Source: an uncultured Eubacteriales bacterium
GTDB lineage: Bacteria > Bacillota > Clostridia > Oscillospirales > CAG-272
NCBI GenBank assembly: GCA_934467435.1
Contig: CAKSLR010000020.1
Coordinates: 1-17,270, forward strand
Direction: 5' to 3'
DNA length: 17,270 nt
This document shows, piece after piece, positions 1-7,862 of the stretch. The number at the start of each line of letters is the position of its first letter. Positions within the stretch are counted from its first letter, which is position 1. The notes beneath the pieces were generated by a model that saw nothing but the letters and a program-made list of their open reading frames with translations, was not told the DNA's origin and made no database searches. The position numbers and the translations under genes are program-made.

Positions 1-31
1 GTATCAGATTGAGGAGCCTGCGGAGCAGTAA
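1..31 (+). CDS. 3' end of an upstream gene (partial)
   Basis: The reading frame starting at base 2 runs open from the window edge and encodes a nine-residue tail (YQIEEPAEQ) before TAA at 29-31. The priA ribosome binding site begins about 20 bases later, so this is probably the preceding gene of the same operon. In many Clostridia the genes before priA are gmk, rpoZ and coaBC, and a short acidic tail would suit the omega subunit RpoZ. Nine residues are too few to identify the protein, so that assignment is only positional. Confidence 0.4.
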   Translation, partial: YQIEEPAEQ

Positions 32-64
32 GTCTGCCTGTTTTCCGGAAAGGAGGGTGGGTGC

Positions 65-2521
65 TTGACCAAACAGTACGTGGGGGCGTATGTGCTGGAT
101 GCCCCCTATCCGATTGACCGCGAATACGCCTACTTCCTGCCCATTCCCCTTCTCGGGGAGGTGCGGGTCGGCAGTGTGGTGGCGGTTCCGTTCGGTACGG
201 CAAACCGCCGCTCCTATGCTCTTGTCACCTCGCTTTCCGAGCATAGTGATATGGATAAAGTGAAACCCGTGCTGGCGGTACTGCCCGACCGCTTCTCTTT
301 GACAGAGGAAATGCGCGGGCTTTGCTTTTTTTTGAAGGAATATACGCTCTGCACGGTAGGGGATGCGGTGCGTTCTCTTTTGCCGAGCGCAGCGTTTTCC
401 GACATTCATGAGACTTTTTCTCTCGGCACCGTGGCGCCGGAGGGGGAAGAAGAAGGACGCGTGGCGGCGGTATTCTCCGGGGAGACGGCGCTGGCGCGGG
501 AGACTCTGCGGGAGCGCACCGGCTGCACGGCAACCCTGCTTTCCGCCATGACCGAGCGGGGCGTGCTGCGCCGGGATTACACCCTGTCACGCGAGGCGGT
601 GAAAACCGAAAAATATCTCTCGCTTGCCGCGACGGAGGAAGAGATTCTTTCGCTGCTCTCCCCGGACGGCGGGCGGCAGCGCATCCGTGGGGAGGCGCAG
701 GAGAAGATTCTGCGCACCCTGCTGGCGGACGGCAGAATGTGCCGTACCGAGTTGTGTGACCTGACGCACACCACTGCGGCGCAGGTCGGGGCGCTGGTTC
801 GGCGCGGGTTGCTTGCCGAAGAGGAAGAAGAGGTGCAGCGCGATCCGTATGCCGCCATCCCACGCGGTTCCGATACCGGGGAAATCGCCCTCAGCCGCGC
901 GCAGGGGGCAGCATACGAAACGCTCGCTTCCCTGTATGCCGAGCATACGGCGCGCGCGGCACTCCTTTACGGGGTGACCGGCAGCGGCAAGACCAAAGTC
1001 ATGATGAAATTGATGGATCGCGTGCTGGCAGACGGGCGGCAGGTCATGCTGATGGTGCCCGAGATTTCGCTCACCCCGCAAACGGTCAGCCTCTTCTTTG
1101 CCCGGTACGGGGATCGCGTGGCGGTCATTCACTCGCTGCTCGGGGAGGGGGAACGCTTCGATACCTGGCGGCGGATTGCCGCGGGGGAGGTGGATGTGGT
1201 CATCGGAACCCGCTCCGCCGTGTTTGCCCCCCTCTCCCGCCTCGGGCTGATTGTGATGGACGAGGAACACGAACATACCTACAAATCCGAAAGCGACCCC
1301 AAATACCACGCGCGGGATGTGGCGGCGTACCGCTGCGGCGTGCACGGCGCGCTGCTCTGCCTTGCCTCGGCAACCCCGTCGGTGGAAAGTTTTTATAAAG
1401 CAAAAATCGGAAAATATACCCTGGTTCCGTTGCGGGAGCGCTATGGCGGCGCCACCCTGCCGCAGGTCGAAGTGGTGGATATGCGGGAGGAGTTGCGTGG
1501 CGGCAACCCATCCCCGATCAGCGGACGCCTGCTTTCCCTGCTCGAAGAGCAGAAAAAAACAGGGCAGCAGACCATTCTGTTCTTAAACCGCCGCGGCTAC
1601 CGCACCTCGGTACTTTGCAAAAACTGCGGCGAGGTGCTGAGTTGCCCGCATTGCAGCGTGGCACTGACCTATCACACCGATCGCACGGGCGGCAGCATGT
1701 TCTGCCATATCTGCGGTTACCGTACCTCCCCCGCCCGTACCTGTTCCTCCTGCGGGAGCGATATGCTTTCTTATGTCGGTTTCGGCACCCAGAAGGCGGA
1801 GGAAGATCTTCTTGCCTGCCTCTCCCCCCTGCGGGTGAGCCGCATGGATGCCGATACCACGGCGAACCGCCGGGCGTACGAAGCCCTGCTCGGTGCCTTC
1901 CGCCGGGGGGAATCGGATGTGCTGCTCGGTACGCAGATGGTAACGAAGGGGCATGATTTTCCTGCCGTTACGCTGGTGGGCGTGCTGCTGGCGGATACCT
2001 CGCTTTACGTGAATGATTTTCGCGCGGCGGAACGTACGTTTTCGCAACTGACGCAGGTGATCGGTCGCGCGGGGCGGGCATCTTCCCCGGGGCGGGCAGT
2101 CATTCAGACCTATTCGCCCGAAAATCCCATCATCCGTCTTGCCTGCCGGCAGGATTACGACCGCTTTTTTGAAGGGGAGATTGCCTTGCGGCGGGAACTT
2201 TCGTTCCCCCCGTTCTGCGATTTGGTGCACCTGACGTTTTCTTCTCCGTATGAGGACGAGTTGCTTTCCGCTTCCCCGCAGATCCTGCACTGCGCGACCG
2301 ATCTGGCACGGCGCGAATATGCCGACCTGCCACTGGTGATGTTCGGTCCGTTTGAGGCGGGCGTTTATCGCGTGGCGGGGAAGTTCCGGCTGCGGATGGT
2401 AATGAAATGCAAATGGAACGGAAAGTGCCGTGCTTATTTTTCCCGCCTGCTTGTGGCGCTTGGCAAATTGCTCGGGCGACGGGTGTCGGTCTCTCTGGAT
2501 GAAAACCCGATGAAAGGATAA
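65..2521 (+). CDS. priA: Primosomal protein N' (replication restart helicase PriA)
   Basis: PriA is a 3'-to-5' superfamily 2 DNA helicase that recognises stalled forks and D-loops and reloads the replicative helicase. The N-terminal 3' DNA-binding domain is recognisable (VGAYVLDAPYPIDREYAYFLP region, residues 6-26). The helicase core has Walker A GVTGSGKT at 303-310 and a DEEH box at 399-402. Eight cysteines (C518, C521, C527, C530, C547, C550, C560, C563) form the two zinc-binding sites typical of the family, followed by GFGTQKAEEDL at 572-582. Helicase motifs TKGHDFP (627-633) and QVIGRAGR (664-671) are present. The 818-residue length is normal. The start is TTG at 65: AGGAGG lies at 51-56 with an 8-base spacing, and no in-frame ATG occurs near the conserved N-terminus. 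It is followed by def after 8 bases. Confidence 0.97.
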   Translation: MTKQYVGAYVLDAPYPIDREYAYFLPIPLLGEVRVGSVVAVPFGTANRRSYALVTSLSEHSDMDKVKPVLAVLPDRFSLTEEMRGLCFFLKEYTLCTVGDAVRSLLPSAAFSDIHETFSLGTVAPEGEEEGRVAAVFSGETALARETLRERTGCTATLLSAMTERGVLRRDYTLSREAVKTEKYLSLAATEEEILSLLSPDGGRQRIRGEAQEKILRTLLADGRMCRTELCDLTHTTAAQVGALVRRGLLAEEEEEVQRDPYAAIPRGSDTGEIALSRAQGAAYETLASLYAEHTARAALLYGVTGSGKTKVMMKLMDRVLADGRQVMLMVPEISLTPQTVSLFFARYGDRVAVIHSLLGEGERFDTWRRIAAGEVDVVIGTRSAVFAPLSRLGLIVMDEEHEHTYKSESDPKYHARDVAAYRCGVHGALLCLASATPSVESFYKAKIGKYTLVPLRERYGGATLPQVEVVDMREELRGGNPSPISGRLLSLLEEQKKTGQQTILFLNRRGYRTSVLCKNCGEVLSCPHCSVALTYHTDRTGGSMFCHICGYRTSPARTCSSCGSDMLSYVGFGTQKAEEDLLACLSPLRVSRMDADTTANRRAYEALLGAFRRGESDVLLGTQMVTKGHDFPAVTLVGVLLADTSLYVNDFRAAERTFSQLTQVIGRAGRASSPGRAVIQTYSPENPIIRLACRQDYDRFFEGEIALRRELSFPPFCDLVHLTFSSPYEDELLSASPQILHCATDLARREYADLPLVMFGPFEAGVYRVAGKFRLRMVMKCKWNGKCRAYFSRLLVALGKLLGRRVSVSLDENPMKG

Positions 2522-2529
2522 AAAGAAAA

Positions 2530-2994
2530 ATGGCAGTATTGAAAATTGTGAAACTGGGCGCAGACGAGGGGCTTTTGCGCAAAACCAGCCGGGAGATTAC
2601 CGAGATTACCCCGCGCATTACCACCCTGCTTGACGATATGGTGGAAACCATGCGTCGGGCGGACGGCTGCGGTCTTGCTGCGGTACAGGTGGGCGTTTTG
2701 CGCCGTGCCGTGGTGATTGAAGTGGAGCCGGGCACGGTATATGAGTTGATTAACCCCGTTATCATCGACCGCAAGGGCAAGCAGGAGGAGGCGGAAGGCT
2801 GCCTCTCCCTGCCAGGTGAAAGCGGTATTACCCGCCGCCCGATGACGGTGACCGTGCGGGCGCAGGACCGCACGGGCAAGACGTTTGACCTGACCGGGTC
2901 GGGTCTGCTTGCCCGCGCCATTTGCCACGAACTCGACCATCTGGACGGCAAACTGTTTACCGATGTGGTGATTCGCCGGTCGGAGGACGACTGA
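2530..2994 (+). CDS. def: Peptide deformylase
   Basis: This cytoplasmic metalloenzyme removes the formyl group from N-terminal formylmethionine of new proteins. All three family motifs are visible: GCGLAAVQ at 46-53 (family GxGxAAxQ), EGCLS at 89-93 whose Cys91 is a metal ligand, and HELDH at 133-137 supplying His133, His137 and catalytic Glu134. At 154 residues it has the short form common in Clostridia. The start ATG follows priA by 8 bases; an AAAGGA lies at 2513-2518, overlapping the end of priA, so translation may depend partly on coupling. Its partner fmt follows, so formyl addition and removal are encoded together. Confidence 0.97.
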   Translation: MAVLKIVKLGADEGLLRKTSREITEITPRITTLLDDMVETMRRADGCGLAAVQVGVLRRAVVIEVEPGTVYELINPVIIDRKGKQEEAEGCLSLPGESGITRRPMTVTVRAQDRTGKTFDLTGSGLLARAICHELDHLDGKLFTDVVIRRSEDD

Positions 2995-3003
2995 TTTCCG
3001 AAT

Positions 3004-3010
3004 GAGAGGG
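3004..3010 (+). promoter_or_regulatory. Ribosome binding site that decides the fmt start
   Basis: GAGAGGG lies 6 bases before the ATG at 3017. The alternative in-frame ATG at 3002 has no purine-rich site before it and its start codon overlaps this site. The protein from 3017 begins MKILFMGTP, the usual N-terminus of Fmt. Confidence 0.8.
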
Positions 3011-3016
3011 AAAAAG

Positions 3017-3952
3017 ATGAAGATACTGTTTATGGGAACGCCCGATATTGCGGCATCCTGCCTTGCGGCGCTGCTCGCGGCAGGAGAAGAGGTCGTTGCG
3101 GTTGTGACGCAGGCAGACCGCCCGAAGGGGCGCGGCTATACGCTGACGCCGCCGCCCGTCAAGGTGCTTGCCGCCGAGCGGGGGATTCCCGTTTATCAGC
3201 CGGCGACCCTGCGGGACGAGGCATTCCTTTCGCTTTTGCGGGAGGTTGCCCCCGATCTGATCGCCGTGGTGGCGTACGGTAAGATACTGCCGCCCGCGGT
3301 GCTCTCGTATCCGCGCTACGGCTGCGTGAACGTGCACGCCTCGCTATTGCCGAAATACCGTGGCGCCGCGCCGATCCAGCGCGCCATTATGGCGGGGGAG
3401 AGCAAAAGCGGCGTGACCACCATGTTCATGGCGGAGGGGCTGGATACCGGCGACATGTTGCTGCAGGAAGAAATTCCGATCGGACCGCAGGATGATTTCG
3501 GCGTGGTCTATGCCCGTATGGCGGAGGTGGGCGGCAGGTTGTTGTGCGAGACGGTGCGGCACCTGGCAAAGGGCGATCTTGTCCGGCAGGTGCAGGAGGA
3601 GAGCGAAGCGACGTATGCCCATAAGATCGAAAAAACCGACTGTCATCTTGACCTGACAAAGAGTGCCGCGGCGCTGGATCCCTATATCCGCGGGCTTTCC
3701 CCGGCGCCGCTTGCTTTTTTGCGGCGGGAGAACGGAAAAATGCTGAAAATCGTGCGTGCCGAGGCAAAGGAGGGCACCGGTCGCCCCGGGGAAGTGCTTT
3801 CGCTTTCCGCCGAGGGGGATGGCGGCATTCTCGTTGCCTGCGGGGAGGGCGCGCTCTTCCTGCGTGAGATTGTGCCGGAGGGAAAAGGAAAAATGCGTGC
3901 CGCCGACTTTATTCGCGGCAGGCAGATCACGGTTGGGGAGGTACTTTCGTAA
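3017..3952 (+). CDS. fmt: Methionyl-tRNA formyltransferase
   Basis: Fmt transfers a formyl group from 10-formyltetrahydrofolate to initiator Met-tRNA. The N-terminal Rossmann-type domain begins MKILFMGTP. The catalytic loop contains Asn105 and His107 in VNVHASLLPKYRGAAPIQ (104-121), and Asp143 lies in GLDTGDM (141-147); these match the Asn-His-Asp triad of the family. The C-terminal half is the OB-like tRNA-binding domain. The length of 311 residues is typical. I chose ATG 3017 over ATG 3002 because of the ribosome binding site and the conserved N-terminus; the longer form would add MRGKK. Its TAA stop shares one base with the next gene's ATG, which suggests coupling. Confidence 0.96.
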   Translation: MKILFMGTPDIAASCLAALLAAGEEVVAVVTQADRPKGRGYTLTPPPVKVLAAERGIPVYQPATLRDEAFLSLLREVAPDLIAVVAYGKILPPAVLSYPRYGCVNVHASLLPKYRGAAPIQRAIMAGESKSGVTTMFMAEGLDTGDMLLQEEIPIGPQDDFGVVYARMAEVGGRLLCETVRHLAKGDLVRQVQEESEATYAHKIEKTDCHLDLTKSAAALDPYIRGLSPAPLAFLRRENGKMLKIVRAEAKEGTGRPGEVLSLSAEGDGGILVACGEGALFLREIVPEGKGKMRAADFIRGRQITVGEVLS

Positions 3953-4641
3953 TGTTTATTGACTGGCTTTATCTTGTTTTGGTGCTGCCGTTTGTGCTGT
4001 TGGCGTTCTGGGCGCAGATCCGTGTGAATCTGACCTTCCGGCGCTACAGCCGGCAGGAGACGAAAAGCGGCATGAGCGGCTATGACAGCGCCCGCATGGT
4101 GCTGGATGCCAACGGGTTGCGGAATGTGGCGATCGAGGAGGTCGGCGGAAAACTGAGCGACCATTTTGACCCGCGTACCAATGTGATCCGCCTTTCGCAT
4201 GAGGTTTACCACGGAAGAAACGCGGCAGCCGTCGGGGTGGCGGCACATGAGGCAGGGCATGCCGTGCAGTATGCCGAGGAATATCTGCCGATGAAGTTCC
4301 GCGCCGCGATCATTCCCGCCACCAATATCGGTTCCAATCTGGCGTTTCCGCTGTTGTTGCTCGGGCTGCTCTTTTCCTACCCGCCGCTGGCGTATGCCGG
4401 GGTGCTTGCCTTCGGGCTTTCTACCCTGTTTCAGCTCGTCACGCTGCCGGTAGAATTCAATGCCAGCCGCCGCGCCATGGCGGCACTGACGGACAGCGGC
4501 TGCTTTGAGCGGGAGGATCTGCGCGCATCCCGCCGCGTGCTCAGCGCGGCTGCCATGACCTATCTGGCGGCGCTTGCCGTTTCACTTGCCAACCTTCTGC
4601 GTCTTGCTATCATTGCCGGCAGTACCCGGCGCCGCGACTGA
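3952..4641 (+). CDS. Membrane zinc metallopeptidase (Zn_peptidase_2 / YugP-like family)
   Basis: The 229-residue protein has an N-terminal membrane segment (about 6-22), a zincin motif HEAGH at 99-103 with preceding VAAHEAGH context, one or two hydrophobic segments at about 118-165, and a last one at about 198-222. A conserved-looking PVEFNASRRA at 167-176 offers Glu168 as a likely third zinc ligand. This layout matches the YugP-like neutral zinc metallopeptidase family, whose substrates are not known. It overlaps fmt by one base (TAATG) and rsmB by one base (TGATG). Its position between fmt and rsmB is recurrent in Clostridia as I recall it, so it is a stable operon member. Membrane peptidase function is inferred from motifs. 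Confidence 0.9.
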   Translation: MFIDWLYLVLVLPFVLLAFWAQIRVNLTFRRYSRQETKSGMSGYDSARMVLDANGLRNVAIEEVGGKLSDHFDPRTNVIRLSHEVYHGRNAAAVGVAAHEAGHAVQYAEEYLPMKFRAAIIPATNIGSNLAFPLLLLGLLFSYPPLAYAGVLAFGLSTLFQLVTLPVEFNASRRAMAALTDSGCFEREDLRASRRVLSAAAMTYLAALAVSLANLLRLAIIAGSTRRRD

Positions 4642-5975
4642 TGGCGGGCAAAAACGTCCGTCGCCTTGCCCTACGCCTCTTTTCCGCATGGGAAGAGGGG
4701 GATCGGTATATCAACCTGGTGCTGGACGACCCTGCCGTTTCCGCGCTCGGGGAAGAAGATCACGCATTTCTTGTCGCGTTGCTCTTCGGCACGGTGGAGC
4801 GGCGACTGACGCTGCTTTACCACATCCGCTGCCTGGCGCGGGACGGAGGGCGTAAAATGGCGCCGCACACCCGGCGGCTGCTTTGCCTCGGGCTATACCA
4901 GTTGCTCTACATGGACGGCGTGCCGGACTATGCCGCGATTGCGGAAACGGTGGCACTTGCCGGCAGCGCGGGGGAGCGCGGCTTTGTCAATGCCGTGTTG
5001 CGGAATGCGGTGCGTTTCCCCGAGCGGCTTGCCCTCCCCGCGCGGGAGGATGGGGTACTCTCTTACCTTTCGCTCCGTTACTCGTTTCCTGAGGAAACGG
5101 TGGCGCTCTTTCTTGCGGAGCGTGGCGAGGAGATGACCGAACGGCTGCTAGCTTCGTTCTGCGAAACGCAGCCGCTCACCATCTCGGTCAACCTCCGCCG
5201 TACAGACAGAAAAACCGTGCTTGCCGCCCTTCACGCGGCGGGCTATGCGGCAAGCGAGACGCCCTATGCCCCCTACGGCATCCGCCTTGCAAAAAGCGTG
5301 GATCCGACCCGCCTGCCCGGATTCCGGAAGGGGTGGTTCTTCGTACAGGATGAAGCGTCCCAGATCGCCTGCGCGGCTCTCTCCCCCGGTATGGGGCGGG
5401 TGGTGGACACCTGCGCCGCCCCCGGCGGCAAGAGTTTCGGCGTTGCCATGACGATGCGGGAGGGGGGAGAGTTGTTTGCCATGGATCTGCATGAGAGCAA
5501 ACTTTCCCTGATTCGCTCGGGGGCAGAACGCCTCGGGCTTTCTTCCGTGCACACCGCAGCACATGACGGCAGTATCCCCCTTACCGCCTTTTGCGGCACG
5601 GCGGACGGTGTGATCTGTGATGCCCCCTGTTCGGGGCTTGGGGTGCTTGGCAAAAAAGCCGACCTGCGCTACCGTGCGGGTACACGCTTTGCCGAACTGC
5701 CGCCCCTGCAGGAAAAGATCCTTTCTTCTGCCGCCGCGTATGTGCGGCAGGGCGGAGAACTGCTCTATGCGACCTGCACGATTCACCGCGCGGAAAACGA
5801 AGAGGTCGCCGCACGCTTTCTTGCTGCACACCCGGATTTTGCAGCAGCCGATTTTGCGGTCGGCGGTCTGCGTTCCGCGGGGGGTATGCTGCAGCTTTTG
5901 CCGCCGACCCACGGCACGGACGGCTTTTTTCTTGCCAAATTCACGCGTAGACGCGATGAAAAGGAATCCATATGA
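4641..5975 (+). CDS. rsmB: 16S rRNA (cytosine-967-C5)-methyltransferase RsmB
   Basis: RsmB methylates C967 (E. coli numbering) of 16S rRNA using S-adenosylmethionine. Residues about 1-135 form the NusB-like RNA-binding domain, with the typical GFVNAVLRN at 114-122. The Rossmann-fold methyltransferase domain carries CAAPGGKS at 258-265 (SAM site), DAPCSGLG at 327-334 whose Cys330 is the release cysteine, and YATCT at 376-380 whose Cys379 is the nucleophile. The length of 444 residues is normal. The start codon overlaps the stop of the peptidase gene (TGATG), and its own stop overlaps the rlmN start (ATGA), so both junctions look translationally coupled. Confidence 0.96.
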   Translation: MAGKNVRRLALRLFSAWEEGDRYINLVLDDPAVSALGEEDHAFLVALLFGTVERRLTLLYHIRCLARDGGRKMAPHTRRLLCLGLYQLLYMDGVPDYAAIAETVALAGSAGERGFVNAVLRNAVRFPERLALPAREDGVLSYLSLRYSFPEETVALFLAERGEEMTERLLASFCETQPLTISVNLRRTDRKTVLAALHAAGYAASETPYAPYGIRLAKSVDPTRLPGFRKGWFFVQDEASQIACAALSPGMGRVVDTCAAPGGKSFGVAMTMREGGELFAMDLHESKLSLIRSGAERLGLSSVHTAAHDGSIPLTAFCGTADGVICDAPCSGLGVLGKKADLRYRAGTRFAELPPLQEKILSSAAAYVRQGGELLYATCTIHRAENEEVAARFLAAHPDFAAADFAVGGLRSAGGMLQLLPPTHGTDGFFLAKFTRRRDEKESI

Positions 5976-7066
5976 ACGAGTCATATCTACATCACGGAAA
6001 GACCGATATTCTTTCCCTGCTTCCCGAGGAACTTTCCGACTTCTTTGTAAAACTCGGGCAACCGCGCTACCGGGCAAAACAGGTGTTTTCTGCTCTTGCC
6101 CGTGGCTGCACTCCTGCCGAGATGACCAACCTGCCGAAAGACCTGCGAAAAACGTTGGAGGAAACCACGCTTTTTGCCCTGCCGTCGGTGGAGCGCAAAT
6201 TGATCTCCGCCATCGACGGAACGGTGAAGTATCTTTTTCGCCTGCATGACGGCGCGTGTATTGAAAGTGTGCTGATGCATTATGCCCACGGCAACACCCT
6301 TTGCATTTCCAGCCAGGTCGGCTGCCGGATGGGGTGCCGCTTCTGCGCTTCCACCATTGGGGGCAAGGTGAGGGATCTTTATCCTTCCGAGATGCTCGGG
6401 CAGATCATTGCCGCCGAAAAAGACAGTGGTGAGCGGGTTTCCAATGTGGTGATGATGGGCATCGGCGAGCCGCTTGACAATTTCGATCACGTGGTGCGTT
6501 TTCTGCATCTGGTCAACCATGCGGACGGTGTCTGCATCGGTTACCGGCACATTTCGCTTTCCACCTGCGGGCTGGCGGATCGCATCCTGGATCTGGCAAA
6601 AATCAATCTGCCGATTACCCTTTCTATTTCTCTGCATGCGCCGACCAACGAGTTGCGGGATGCGATTATGCCGGTCAACCGCCGCTATCCGCTGGAAGTG
6701 CTTTTTGCGGCGTGCCGTACCTATTACCGCACAACCGGGCGGCGCATATCCTTTGAATATACGCTGATCGCCGGGAAGAACGATTCCCGGGAGGAAGCCA
6801 GGCAACTTGCCGATTGCCTGCTTTCCGCCTTTGCGGAAACCGGGGCGCCGTTGCATGTCAATCTGATCCGCGTCAATGAAGTGGCGGAAACGGGTTTTCA
6901 CCGCGGAACAACGGAGAGTGTGAATGCTTTTGCCGCCTATCTGGAAAAGCGCGGTATTGTGGCGACGGTGCGGCGCCGCCTCGGGGCGGATGTCAACGCT
7001 GCCTGCGGACAGCTTCGCCGTGCCGCGGTAAAAGAGCAAGCGGGAGTGGAGGAGACGACGGAATGA
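5972..7066 (+). CDS. rlmN: Dual-specificity rRNA/tRNA adenine-C2 methyltransferase RlmN (radical SAM)
   Basis: RlmN methylates A2503 of 23S rRNA and, in E. coli, A37 of some tRNAs by a radical-SAM ping-pong mechanism. The iron-sulfur cluster cysteines are C118, C122 and C125 in GCRMGCRFC. The two mechanistic cysteines are both present: C111 in LCISSQVGC and C345 in ACGQL near the C-terminus. GIGEPLDN at about 163-170 is the family SAM-binding motif. The length of 364 residues fits. An AAAAGGA ribosome binding site at 5959-5965 precedes the ATG by 6 bases. The gene overlaps rsmB by 4 bases and the phosphatase gene by 4 bases. The presence of Cys345 and the context favour RlmN over the resistance paralogue Cfr. 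Confidence 0.96.
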   Translation: MNESYLHHGKTDILSLLPEELSDFFVKLGQPRYRAKQVFSALARGCTPAEMTNLPKDLRKTLEETTLFALPSVERKLISAIDGTVKYLFRLHDGACIESVLMHYAHGNTLCISSQVGCRMGCRFCASTIGGKVRDLYPSEMLGQIIAAEKDSGERVSNVVMMGIGEPLDNFDHVVRFLHLVNHADGVCIGYRHISLSTCGLADRILDLAKINLPITLSISLHAPTNELRDAIMPVNRRYPLEVLFAACRTYYRTTGRRISFEYTLIAGKNDSREEARQLADCLLSAFAETGAPLHVNLIRVNEVAETGFHRGTTESVNAFAAYLEKRGIVATVRRRLGADVNAACGQLRRAAVKEQAGVEETTE

Positions 7067-7815
7067 GGGTGTATGCGGACAGCCATATCGGCTGCGTGCG
7101 GACGGAAAATCAGGATGCTTACCGCATCTGTACGGTCGGAGACGGCATGCTTGCCGTGGTTTGTGACGGCATGGGCGGCGCCGCCGGCGGAAAAATCGCA
7201 TCGACGGTCTGCGCGGATGAATTCAGCCGCCGCTTTGCGGAAAGTTATGCGACCCTGATCGGGGACGCGACGGAGATTTTGCCGTTTGACGTGCACCGGG
7301 TCTATAGTCAGGCGGTGTATCACGCCAATCTCAGCGTCTTTCACCGTGCCGTGACGACCCCCGCACTGCACGGCATGGGCACGACTCTTGCTGCGGCGTT
7401 TGTAACGGGGGACGCGCTGTTTTGCGCCAATATCGGAGACAGCCGCGTTTATCTCGTGCGGGAGGGGCACGCCACCCGTGTAACCCATGATGATACCTGT
7501 GTGCAGGCGCTGGTGGATGAGGGGGCAATTACCGAGGAAGAGGCGCGGGTGCATCGGGATAAGCACATTCTGACCGCCGCGCTCGGCACTGCGCCGTATA
7601 TGGATTTTCAGTTTGTGACCGAAGAACTGCGCCCGGCGGATATTTTGCTGCTTTGCAGCGACGGGCTGACCGATTACTATGCCGATGCGGAAATCGGCGC
7701 GGCAGTTTCTGCCGCGCACGGCGATCTGCAGGCGGCAGCCGACCGTTTTATCATGGGCGCCTGCGCCCGCGGCGGCAAGGATAATATTACGGTAGCTTTG
7801 CTCTGCGTGCCGTAA
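7063..7815 (+). CDS. stp: PP2C-family Ser/Thr phosphatase (Stp/PrpC type)
   Basis: This is a metal-dependent cytoplasmic phosphoprotein phosphatase that normally reverses the action of the PASTA kinase encoded next. Metal-binding motifs are all visible: RTENQD at 13-18, CDGMGG at 34-39 (Asp35), NIGDSR at 123-128, CSDGLTD at 198-204 (Asp200) and GGKDN at 237-241 (Asp240). At 250 residues it is a minimal catalytic domain with no extra module. The ATG overlaps the rlmN stop (ATGA) and GGAGGAG precedes it at about 7048-7054. The pairing with a kinase gene 47 bases downstream matches prpC-prkC of B. subtilis. prpC is an equally valid name. Confidence 0.94.
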   Translation: MRVYADSHIGCVRTENQDAYRICTVGDGMLAVVCDGMGGAAGGKIASTVCADEFSRRFAESYATLIGDATEILPFDVHRVYSQAVYHANLSVFHRAVTTPALHGMGTTLAAAFVTGDALFCANIGDSRVYLVREGHATRVTHDDTCVQALVDEGAITEEEARVHRDKHILTAALGTAPYMDFQFVTEELRPADILLLCSDGLTDYYADAEIGAAVSAAHGDLQAAADRFIMGACARGGKDNITVALLCVP

Positions 7816-7862
7816 CTCGCGCGGGCGGCAAAGCGGAGCGGATCATAAAGGAGGGGAAAGGA

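Noticed and set aside
5972..7066. The radical SAM gene as the antibiotic-resistance methyltransferase Cfr
   Set aside because: Its position in the conserved priA-rsgA operon, its length and the typical RlmN N-terminus all indicate the housekeeping enzyme.
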